From UBA4644 sp900555855 (GTDB taxonomy: Bacteria > Bacillota > Clostridia > Oscillospirales > Butyricicoccaceae): a DNA stretch of 64,000 bases. Numbering within the stretch: position 1 is the first letter of the stretch; every line of letters starts with the position of its first letter. The stretch is from the NCBI GenBank assembly GCA_052289195.1, contig DAWAJD010000002.1, forward strand, positions 34,533 through 98,532, written 5' to 3'. The notes under the pieces are model-generated. The model did not search any database and was not told the origin of the DNA. It was given only the letters and a program-made list of their open reading frames with translations. Below are positions 57,469 through 64,000 of this stretch, piece by piece. A program made the translations under genes and the position numbers.

Positions 57469-58044
57469 TTACTGATTGGCCGCGGCGGAGACCAGCCGCC
57501 GGGCAAAGACCCGCGCCAGCTCCAAAACGGTGTCCTCGCCGCGCTCCTCCTCCTGCCGGGAAAAGAGCTGCCGCAGCCCATATTCCTCCGCTGCCGCCTG
57601 TTCCGGGTCATCTTCCGGCGCCGTCTCTCCCGGCTCCTCCGGCTGCTTCTGCCAGAAGGGCGTCTCCCCGGCGGAAAGCTCCATCGCCCGCTGCCCCTCC
57701 GGTCCTTCCTCCAAAAGGCTCACCTGCGCGCCTGCCGCGCCGCTCTTTTCCAGGATCGCGCCGCCTGCCGCCAGAATATCGCCGTAGGCCAGCCGCCGGG
57801 TGATGTCAAAGCTCATGGCCAGCGCTCCCTGCAGCCTGAGCTGCTCTCCCGCCTGCCGCAAGGCGTCGCAGGAAAGATACAGCGCATAGCGCAGACCCTT
57901 TTCGCCGCCCATCCGGCGGCATTCCTCCACTTCGTCCGCCTGCAGCGGCCGGCACCGGGCCTCCAGCCCCAGCCGCTGGAACCGCAGAGAAAACCCCGCC
58001 TGCTCCGCGCCCAGTGCCGCGGCCCACTGCTCTGCCGTGCTCAT
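57469..58044 (-). CDS. Tail assembly chaperone (XkdN-like)
   Basis: 191 residues. RCRPLQADEVEECRRMGGEKGLRYALYLSCDALRQAG matches XkdN-type chaperones; the C-terminal part is acidic (EEPGETAPEDDPEQAAAEEYGL). In related phages a frameshifted extension overlaps the tape measure gene, but here no reading frame continues. ATG overlaps the tube stop by 4 nt. Confidence 0.78.
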   Translation of the reverse strand: MSTAEQWAAALGAEQAGFSLRFQRLGLEARCRPLQADEVEECRRMGGEKGLRYALYLSCDALRQAGEQLRLQGALAMSFDITRRLAYGDILAAGGAILEKSGAAGAQVSLLEEGPEGQRAMELSAGETPFWQKQPEEPGETAPEDDPEQAAAEEYGLRQLFSRQEEERGEDTVLELARVFARRLVSAAANQ

Positions 58045-58493
58045 GCCAGCGCCTCCGTGACGCCGATGGCGGAAAGCTGCTTCAGATCGCCGGGCAAAAA
58101 CCGGAAGGGCACCGTCTGCTCGTTCACCTTGCCCGCCGCATAGTTCACCAGCGGCAGGCTTTCCAGCGCCACATTATCCACGCTGTAGCGCTCCTCCTCG
58201 CCGTTGACACTGTCCGGATCCTTCAGCGCCGTGGTGATGGTCACCCGGATATCCTTCCCCTCGGCGGCCCCCTCCACGATGTCAAAAAACCGGCTGAACA
58301 CCTGCCGCAGACGCAGCTGACCCTCGCCCCGCCAGCCGGTGATCTTGGAATCCACATCCATGCCGATCTGCACATCGCTGCGCTGCATCTTAATGGTCAT
58401 CTGAATGCCGCTGGCCTCCGCGATGCGGCTGCCGTCCACCCAGATCTCTGCAAAAGAGCCGGAAAGGACCCGGCTCGCGCTCCATGCTGCCAT
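58041..58493 (-). CDS. Phage tail tube protein (XkdM-like)
   Basis: 150 residues. SRVLSGSFAEIWVDGSRIAEASGIQMTIKMQRSDVQIGMD and TGWRGEGQLRLRQVFSRF are the tube-protein pattern. It stacks as hexameric rings inside the sheath. ATG 58493 follows AAAGGAGGAG. Confidence 0.9.
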   Translation of the reverse strand: MAAWSASRVLSGSFAEIWVDGSRIAEASGIQMTIKMQRSDVQIGMDVDSKITGWRGEGQLRLRQVFSRFFDIVEGAAEGKDIRVTITTALKDPDSVNGEEERYSVDNVALESLPLVNYAAGKVNEQTVPFRFLPGDLKQLSAIGVTEALA

Positions 58494-58505
58494 GCTTCTC
58501 CTCCT

Positions 58506-59555
58506 TTACATGCTGATCTCAAAGGTCAGGTCCTCCATGGCGTCTGCAAACCGCAAATTTGCCCGGAGAAACACCTGGCTGCCGGTATTGGCGGAAAGGA
58601 TGGCCGTATCGCTCAGCGCGGCGGTATCCACGCCCCGGCCTTCCAGCCAATGCTTCTGGGCCTCAAAATCCACCGCCGCCGTGTTTCGCCGTCCCGTATC
58701 CAAAACGCTGCCCTCCAGCCCGGCAAAATAGCTGTTGATGGCCGTCACCAGCAGCAGCTTGGAATCATAATCGTTGAGTACCTTTCCCACATATTCGCTC
58801 TCAAACACGCTGCGGATATCCGCCCGGATCAGATCCACGCCCTCCGCGATCTTGATCTTCTGAAAGGCGCTGTCTCCCGGCTGGGAAAGGGTCGTCAGGC
58901 TGGTAACGGCCCGGGCGATGCGTGCGCCCTCGCTGCCCTGATCCAGGATCAGCCTGCCTGCGGCAATGTCCGCCTCCTCGTCCTGGCTGCTGACAAAGCC
59001 CGTGACCTCCGGCAGCGGATAATAGGTCGCGCTCTCCCGTAGAGAAAGCCCCGCCAGGATGCCGGCGATGCGGGCGCAGTAGTCCGCCGTATCCACGCTT
59101 TCCGTCTTTCCCTCCAGCAAAACAGTGATGCCCTGGGTGGTCAGGTTGACGATGCCGGCGCAGTCCGGCCCCGCCTCGCTGCTGACCACGGCCCGCAGGG
59201 GCCGGCCCTCTGCCCGCTTGCTTTTGACAAAGGCCGTCACCGTCTGCGCATCCATCTGCGGCGCGCAGAGCCAGCCGCCCTCTGCCGCCGGCGCACACCG
59301 CGCCAGTGCTGCCGTCTCCTCTCCCTTGGGATAGCGGTAAAGCAGCACCTTGGCCGGCCCGCCCAAAAAGCACAGCCGCAAAAGTCTCCGGCAGTCCTCC
59401 GCCAGCCCGGCGCTCTCCGCCTGCTCCGCTTCGGAAAAGCTGTAAAGCTCCGCCTTCTCGCCCTCCGCCAGCAGGACCGCCTGTCCCCGGGCGCTGCGGC
59501 GCACAGCGCTGCTGCCCGCCGTTCTGAAATTGATGATGATCTGGGGCAAGCCCAT
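58506..59555 (-). CDS. Phage tail sheath protein (XkdK-like)
   Basis: 349 residues, shorter than PBSX XkdK (about 466). C-terminal sheath domain with KIKIAEGVDLIRADIRSVFESEYVGKVLNDYDSKLLLVTAINSYFAGLEGSVLD. The N-terminus IIINFRTAGSSAVRRSARG is typical. It makes the contractile outer sheath, which identifies the particle as contractile-tailed. Confidence 0.92.
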   Translation of the reverse strand: MGLPQIIINFRTAGSSAVRRSARGQAVLLAEGEKAELYSFSEAEQAESAGLAEDCRRLLRLCFLGGPAKVLLYRYPKGEETAALARCAPAAEGGWLCAPQMDAQTVTAFVKSKRAEGRPLRAVVSSEAGPDCAGIVNLTTQGITVLLEGKTESVDTADYCARIAGILAGLSLRESATYYPLPEVTGFVSSQDEEADIAAGRLILDQGSEGARIARAVTSLTTLSQPGDSAFQKIKIAEGVDLIRADIRSVFESEYVGKVLNDYDSKLLLVTAINSYFAGLEGSVLDTGRRNTAAVDFEAQKHWLEGRGVDTAALSDTAILSANTGSQVFLRANLRFADAMEDLTFEISM

Positions 59556-59558
59556 CTC

Positions 59559-60008
59559 TCATTCCTCCTTTTCCGTTTCCATGGTCAGCGAGAGAGAGCC
59601 CATCTTCTCCGCAATCTCTCCGCCGCCCTCCGCGCCGCTTCCGCCGGGCGTATCATAAAACTCCAGCGAAAACCGCACCTGCGGCAGCTGGCTGCTGCTG
59701 ATCTCGCTCTCCAGCGCCGCGGGGCAGAGCTTCCGCTCGCCCAGCGCAAAGCCCTCCGCCGCCGCACGCTCCAGCTTGTCCAGCTGCTGCATGCCCTCTT
59801 CTCTGCCCCGCCGGGGCGAGGGGTAGCAGGTGAGCGTCACCTGCACCCGCCGCCGGATCTGCCGGCTGCCCAGCTCCGTCTCGCCGGAGACCTCCGCCAG
59901 ACAGCAGGGATACGCCGGGTTCTCGATCCGTCCTGCCAAAACAGGCGTCCCCGTCCGCCGGGTCAGCGTCCGGGCGATCTGCCGCGCCATTTCCCAAAGG
60001 CCCATCAT
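59559..60008 (-). CDS. Probable tail terminator-type protein
   Basis: 149 residues. GLWEMARQIARTLTRRTGTPVLA and CCLAEVSGETELGSRQIRRRVQVTLTCYP fit the small tail-completion/terminator proteins (DUF6838-like) placed just before the sheath. Function is inferred from order. ATG overlaps the previous gene by 4 nt. Confidence 0.7.
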   Translation of the reverse strand: MMGLWEMARQIARTLTRRTGTPVLAGRIENPAYPCCLAEVSGETELGSRQIRRRVQVTLTCYPSPRRGREEGMQQLDKLERAAAEGFALGERKLCPAALESEISSSQLPQVRFSLEFYDTPGGSGAEGGGEIAEKMGSLSLTMETEKEE

Positions 60009-60355
60009 GCCTCCGTCACCTCCTGGATCTCCACTGCCGCCAGCGCAAAGCTCTCATATCCCAGCGATGCGCTGCAGATCCCCCGGTATTTCTGTCCCTC
60101 CCGCAGGATCTCCGCCCGGTCGCCGGCCAGCAGCCTTGTCCCCTTCGGCAGATACAGCATCATCCGGAAGCTGCTCTCCGCGGCGCCCGCCAGAGCGCTC
60201 CGCAGCCGGGGCACCGCCGTATGGCTGCCCCGGGAAAGGGCACAGGGCAGCGCTTCATAGACCTGCGCCGTCTGATACCCTTCCCCGTCCCAGATCTGCC
60301 GGAAAAAATCCCCCCGGTCCGTCATGGTCTCCCGCAGGATCTCATGCTCCAGCAT
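60005..60355 (-). CDS. Head-tail connector-type phage protein
   Basis: 116 residues, compact beta-rich (GDFFRQIWDGEGYQTAQVYEAL, FRMMLYLPKGTRLLAGDRAEIL, YRGICSASLGYESFALAAVEI). Size and position between the capsid and tail terminator match neck proteins of the head-closure type. ATG 60355 follows AAAGGAGCT. Confidence 0.62.
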   Translation of the reverse strand: MLEHEILRETMTDRGDFFRQIWDGEGYQTAQVYEALPCALSRGSHTAVPRLRSALAGAAESSFRMMLYLPKGTRLLAGDRAEILREGQKYRGICSASLGYESFALAAVEIQEVTEA

Positions 60356-60692
60356 CCCGCTTCCAGCTCCTTTCCGGGCTGCGCAGCCGGACGAAGGGCG
60401 CCAGCAGCGCCTCAAACGAAGGCTGCTGCCGGTCATAGGTGATGGCGGTATCGCCCCGCTTGACCGAGCTCACCGGCCGCTCCAGCCCCTCTCGGAAGAG
60501 CCGCGCCAGCAAAACCGCCAGCGCGCCCTCCATCTCCTCGGGAATATCCCCGCGGCCGCAATGCCCCAGCGCATGGGCGGCCAGCGTCTCCAGCAGCGCC
60601 GTCTCCCGCTCTGCCGGCAGCTCCAGCCCCGAGATCACTCTCGCCTGCTGCCGGATGCGTTCCGCGCCGCCCTCTGCAAATCCGGCGTTCAT
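60342..60692 (-). CDS. Head-tail connector-type phage protein (gp6-like position)
   Basis: 116 residues, helical (AERIRQQARVISGLEL, ALLETLAAHALGHCG, MEGALAVLLARLFREGLE), with SSVKRGDTAITYD near the end, a pattern seen in adaptor proteins that join portal to tail. Its start shares 1 nt with the capsid stop. The portal itself is absent from the locus. Confidence 0.65.
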   Translation of the reverse strand: MNAGFAEGGAERIRQQARVISGLELPAERETALLETLAAHALGHCGRGDIPEEMEGALAVLLARLFREGLERPVSSVKRGDTAITYDRQQPSFEALLAPFVRLRSPERSWKRDAGA

Positions 60693-61639
60693 CAGGCCGT
60701 CTTCTCCACCAGCGCGCCGATGGTGCCAACCTTGCCGTCGGGCACATACAGATCGTAGAGATATCTCGCCTGAATGGCGGTGCCGTCAAACAGCTGATTC
60801 TCCTGCGGGCCAAACTGCTTCAGGCTGTCGATCCGGGCCACAGCCAGCGGTGCATCCCACGCCGTGACCACTGCCAGGATCCGCTTCGCACCGGTGCCGG
60901 CACGGATGCCGCCCGCAGCCTGCTGACCTCTGCCGCTCTGGGCGGCAATGACGGTATGCATTCTGCTGGTAGGCACGAAAATACAGGGCAGGTCGTTGAG
61001 CATCATCACATGCTCATAGGAAACGCCGTTGATCTCCACCGTCTGCTCAAAGGCAATGTTGTTAAAGGTCTGGGCGGAGGCCTTCAAAAAGGCCGTCTTC
61101 TGATCCGCGGCCACCATGGCCACAAAGCCGCCGCTGCGCTCGCTGTCATTTTCCAGCGTCTGGACCAGGCCGCACAGCTTGTCCACGATGTCGTCCGTGC
61201 CGATCTCAAAATCCAGCACATGGGTGCCCTTGTGGGTGCTGTCTGCGGCGGCCAGCGAATAGAGCTTATGGATGCGGTAAGCGTCCTGCTCCTTGGCCAG
61301 CTGGCTGCGGGCAAACTCCCGCACCACAGCCTCCACGCTGGCGTCAAAGCCGATATCCTGGGGAGAGGTGCGGTCCAGCGCAAACTTCACGCCCCGATCC
61401 ATGCTCAGTGTCTGGGCGCTCCAGCTGCTGGTGACTGCACCGGCAGGATAAGCCGTGCCGTCCGTCTTGCTGCTGTCATAATCGCCCAGGCCCGTGGTGC
61501 TCAGGTCGTTGACCTCAACCTCCTTGCCGCCGCAAAAGCGGACCTGCCCCTCGCCCGCCGCCATCCACTGGGTGCCGGAGGCTGAAGCAAGCTCCTCGTC
61601 GATGAAGCCCTGATAGATTTTTGCATGATCCTTTGCCAT
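60692..61639 (-). CDS. Phage major capsid-type protein
   Basis: 315 residues. Mid-size coat-protein pattern: KIYQGFIDEELASASGTQWM, TLSMDRGVKFALDRTSPQDIGFDASVEAVVREFARSQLAKEQDAYRI, and MMLNDLPCIFVPTSRM near 210-230. PBSX has a capsid gene (xkdG) in the same relative order, upstream of the connector genes. No scaffold or protease gene precedes it; it is the first gene of the operon. ATG 61639 has GAAGGAGGAA upstream. Confidence 0.82.
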   Translation of the reverse strand: MAKDHAKIYQGFIDEELASASGTQWMAAGEGQVRFCGGKEVEVNDLSTTGLGDYDSSKTDGTAYPAGAVTSSWSAQTLSMDRGVKFALDRTSPQDIGFDASVEAVVREFARSQLAKEQDAYRIHKLYSLAAADSTHKGTHVLDFEIGTDDIVDKLCGLVQTLENDSERSGGFVAMVAADQKTAFLKASAQTFNNIAFEQTVEINGVSYEHVMMLNDLPCIFVPTSRMHTVIAAQSGRGQQAAGGIRAGTGAKRILAVVTAWDAPLAVARIDSLKQFGPQENQLFDGTAIQARYLYDLYVPDGKVGTIGALVEKTA

Positions 61640-61658
61640 AAAAGATTCCTCCTTCAAA

Positions 61659-61674
61659 ATGATGGCCCCATCAT
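61659..61674. promoter_or_regulatory. Palindrome upstream of the particle operon
   Basis: ATGATGG-CC-CCATCAT, perfect 7-bp arms, about 20 nt upstream of the capsid start. It overlaps a minus-strand TATGAT that could be a -10 box with no clear -35. Candidate operator of the particle operon. Confidence 0.45.
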
Positions 61675-61745
61675 ACCCCCTCTTTTCGGAAAAGAAAAAG
61701 GAACGCCGTCTCTTGACATTTCCCCTCCCGTTTTTCTTTTTTTCC

Positions 61746-61787
61746 TTGCGTTTTTCCCTTCGGTATGCTATGCTTGGTGTATACACC
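61746..61787 (+). promoter_or_regulatory. Promoter and perfect palindrome of the secreted repeat protein
   Basis: TTGCGT (61746-61751), 17-nt spacer, TATGCT (61769-61774). The 12-bp perfect palindrome GGTGTATACACC (61776-61787) covers the expected transcript start. Nothing else is seen in the 186 nt between the two divergent genes. Confidence 0.55.
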
Positions 61788-61825
61788 TTTCCATTCCAAA
61801 CTCCGGATGAAAGTGAGGAATTCCC

Positions 61826-64000
61826 ATGAAAAAACGACTGTTCAGCCTTCTGCTGATCTGCTGCATGGTGCTTTGTCTCCTGCCTGCGCCTGCGCAGGCA
61901 GAGGGCGCCGCTGCGCCCGCAGCGGCGATTCGCTCTGGCACAGACGGCATCCACGGCTATAATGCCGAGAGCGGCTATAGCTACATCTATTACGGCGTCT
62001 GGCGAAACGCTCCCATCAAATGGCGCGTGCTGGATACCAAAGCCAACACCGGCGCAGCCGACGCCCTGTTCCTGCTGACGGATGAATGCCTGTACCCGCT
62101 TCCCGGCGACTTGTATGACTGTTATATTCAATTCAATCCGGATGGTAAAACAGACAGACACCTCTGGAAGGGCAGCACGCTGCAAGACTGGTTCAAAAAT
62201 ACCTTTTACAGCGGCGAAAACAGCGCCTTTACCTCCGCCGAGCGCGCGCTGATCCCTGCGACAAGGCAGGAAGGCAGCGTGTTTTCATACAAAGTGCCGG
62301 GGGCCCCCTCGTGGGACCCTGGCATGAGATTCCAAATATGCGCTCTGGAAGCGGAACATGTGTTTGCTCCTTCCATTCGGGATATAATGCATGCAGCCTA
62401 TGGGTTTACCGATTCAACATCGCGTATCGCGGGGCCGCGCAATTCTTGGGGTCCCGGTACGCGGTATTGGCTTCGCTCATTCGAAATCAGCGAAAAGCCA
62501 CCGTTTATGGTTGGCGAAGATGCCAGCCTGTACAGTGATTTTAGTGGTGCATTTTCTGCGGTTCGTCCCGCCATGAACCTCACTACCACCGGCAACAATA
62601 TTCTCTTTATCTCCGCCGCGGAAGGCGGCAAGCCCTCCGGCGGCCTGACCGAAATTGGCGAATATACCGGAAACGACTGGAAGCTGACCCTTTTGGACAG
62701 CTCCCGCAGCGGCTTTTCTGTGACCACCACCAGCGTTTCCACCACCAATTACGGCGGCGATATTGCGATCACCTATTCCGGCGCAAAGACCGGCCCCAAC
62801 GAATATATCTCCGTCCTGCTCAAGGATGTCAACGACAATCCCACTTATTACGGCCGCAGCACCGAAAATCTCAGCTCTGAAAGCGGCAGCGTCACCATCC
62901 CCGTCGCCGCCGGCCTTACCGCAGGCGAGTATACCCTTTATGTCTATAACGAGCAGTACAACGGCGATAAAATGACCGACCTCGCCAGCGACCTCAAAAA
63001 CATCTCCTTGACCGTGGCGGAAGCCAAAACCTACACCGTCACCTACAGCCCCGGCACAAACGGCACGGGAGCGGCATCTACAGCCACCAAAATTGAAGGC
63101 CTTCCCCTTACCCTTGCCGGTGAATCCTTCACCCGCACCGGCTATACCCAGACCGGCTGGGCCACCGTTGACGGCGGTGAAAAAGTCTATGACCTCGGCG
63201 CGATCTACGAGGAAAACGCACCCATCACCCTCTACCCCGTGTGGACAGCCAATCAGTACACCGTTACCCTCGATTCCAACGGCGGCGGCACTGTAACGCC
63301 ATCGACGGTCACGGTCACCTACGGTGAGGACTGTCCTGCCATGCCCGTGCTGCAATGGGCGGGTCATATTTTCTACGGCTGGTATGATGCACAAACAGGC
63401 GGCAAGCAGTATGTCAATGATAAGGGCAACAGCACAGCCAGATATGACAAAACAGAGAACTGCACCCTATATGCCATATGGAGCGATGCTCCCCTCTGCA
63501 CGGTCACCTTCGACCCAAACGGCGGCGTATTGGCCGGCAAGACCACAAGCGAACAGAGGTCAAACGACTCTGTCCAATACAAGCCCGATGACCCCGCCAG
63601 AGAAGGTCACAACTTCACCGGCTGGTATCAAGACTCCGCCTGCACCCAGCGCTGGGACTTCGACGACTGGGTGACGGAGGATATGACGCTCTACGCCGGC
63701 TGGCGCATTCTCAACTACACCATCTTCTTTGATTCTGCCGGCGGCAGCGCCATTGACCCCATCACCCAGGACTACGGCACGGCAATTAACGCCCCCGCAG
63801 CTCCCACCAAAACCGGCTACACCTTCATCGGCTGGTCTCCGGAGCTCCCGGCCACCATGCCCGCGAAGGTTATGACCGTCACCGCCCAGTGGAGCATCAA
63901 CCAGTACACCATCACCTTTGATACCGCCGGCGGCAGCGCCATCGGCCCCATCACCCAGGACTACGGTACGACAATTAACGCCCCCGCAGCTCCCACCAAA
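61826..64000 (+). CDS. Large secreted protein: DUF6273 domain plus InlB-type repeats (partial at 3' end)
   Basis: Over 725 residues, open past the window. Signal peptide at 1-25 (RLFSLLLICCMVLCLLPAPAQA). Residues about 40-255 are a DUF6273 domain: IKWRVLD, WKGSTLQDWFKNTFYSG, YWLRSF, VRPAMNL. After a beta-sandwich-like stretch (about 270-400), Listeria-Bacteroides (InlB B-type) repeats follow: TVTYSPGTNG, TGWATVDGG, YTVTLDSNGGG, FYGWYDAQTG, CTVTFDPNGG, FTGWYQDSAC, FDSAGGSAIDPI. Such repeats occur in adhesins and cell-surface proteins. ATG 61826 follows GTGAGGAA. It is transcribed away from the particle operon. Confidence 0.85.
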   Translation, partial: MKKRLFSLLLICCMVLCLLPAPAQAEGAAAPAAAIRSGTDGIHGYNAESGYSYIYYGVWRNAPIKWRVLDTKANTGAADALFLLTDECLYPLPGDLYDCYIQFNPDGKTDRHLWKGSTLQDWFKNTFYSGENSAFTSAERALIPATRQEGSVFSYKVPGAPSWDPGMRFQICALEAEHVFAPSIRDIMHAAYGFTDSTSRIAGPRNSWGPGTRYWLRSFEISEKPPFMVGEDASLYSDFSGAFSAVRPAMNLTTTGNNILFISAAEGGKPSGGLTEIGEYTGNDWKLTLLDSSRSGFSVTTTSVSTTNYGGDIAITYSGAKTGPNEYISVLLKDVNDNPTYYGRSTENLSSESGSVTIPVAAGLTAGEYTLYVYNEQYNGDKMTDLASDLKNISLTVAEAKTYTVTYSPGTNGTGAASTATKIEGLPLTLAGESFTRTGYTQTGWATVDGGEKVYDLGAIYEENAPITLYPVWTANQYTVTLDSNGGGTVTPSTVTVTYGEDCPAMPVLQWAGHIFYGWYDAQTGGKQYVNDKGNSTARYDKTENCTLYAIWSDAPLCTVTFDPNGGVLAGKTTSEQRSNDSVQYKPDDPAREGHNFTGWYQDSACTQRWDFDDWVTEDMTLYAGWRILNYTIFFDSAGGSAIDPITQDYGTAINAPAAPTKTGYTFIGWSPELPATMPAKVMTVTAQWSINQYTITFDTAGGSAIGPITQDYGTTINAPAAPTK
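63728..64000 (+). repeat. Near-identical tandem repeat in the InlB-type region
   Basis: Two 84-nt copies (63728-63811 and 63917-64000) differ at a few positions only and recur with a 189-nt period (63 residues). The second copy is cut by the window end, so more copies may follow. Such repeats allow copy-number change. Confidence 0.85.

Noticed and set aside
51863..61639. Intact prophage
   Set aside because: No integrase, attachment-site repeats, terminase, portal, replication or lysis genes, and ordinary chromosomal genes flank it.
63728..64000. CRISPR array
   Set aside because: The repeats are in-frame coding repeats of 84 nt with a 189-nt period, not short palindromic units with unique spacers. 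No cas gene is present anywhere in the window.

Overview
The window is a 64 kb piece of chromosome from a GC-rich, endospore-forming Clostridia, most likely an Oscillospiraceae relative (Flavonifractor/Oscillibacter-like); no 16S gene is present, so this rests on gene content. The spore-related genes are spmA-spmB, a SpoIIM-family gene, a SigH-like sigma factor and an AbrB/SpoVT-type regulator. Nearly all genes lie on the minus strand. There is one assembly gap (ten N at 46721-46730) inside the ribonuclease J gene, and both window ends cut a gene.

Layout. 1-5 kb: tail of an S-layer-homology protein, then a minus-strand housekeeping run (ispE, spoIIM-like, a cytoplasmic serine hydrolase, a P-loop protein, ruvX, a nitroreductase). 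5-15 kb: an SDR enzyme, AbrB-type regulator, spmAB, an ABC-F ATPase behind an apparent transcription attenuator, a TspO protein, rqcH, trmK, a DUF1858 protein, a SigH-like sigma factor with a zinc-ribbon gene, and an Lrp regulator. 15-22.8 kb: the rpmH-rnpA-yidD-yidC-jag operon (usually next to dnaA, but not here), then plus-strand ypsA, cls and a D,D-carboxypeptidase, then rarA.

22.8-32.8 kb is a dedicated glutamate fermentation region. citD-citE-citF, a two-subunit mesaconase, a GntR regulator, and glmS-glmL-glmE-mal together encode glutamate to methylaspartate to mesaconate to citramalate to acetate plus pyruvate. The two enzyme operons share a 10-bp motif in their promoter regions. 32.9-45.2 kb: a phosphodiester glycosidase-like protein, then an oligopeptide ABC transporter (oppA-B-C-D-F, with an oversized OppC) next to an M3 oligoendopeptidase. 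Peptide import, peptide cleavage and glutamate fermentation fit one amino-acid-fermenting lifestyle. 45.5-51.8 kb: ribonuclease J, a 56-residue protein, a TepA-like ClpP protease, a DUF6440 protein, a fused Sua5-CoaE enzyme and prfA.

51.8-61.6 kb is a compact 17-gene operon for a contractile, PBSX/Xkd-like phage particle: capsid-type protein, two head-tail connector-type proteins, tail terminator-type protein, sheath, tube, chaperone, LysM protein, hub, baseplate proteins, fibres and XkdX. It lacks terminase, portal, tape measure, lysis and integrase genes. It looks like a domesticated, non-packaging particle and is the most interesting feature here. A large divergently transcribed secreted protein (DUF6273 plus InlB-type repeats, from 61826 to beyond the end) shares a DUF6273-like domain with one of the particle's fibre genes. 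No tRNA, rRNA, CRISPR array or insertion sequence was found.
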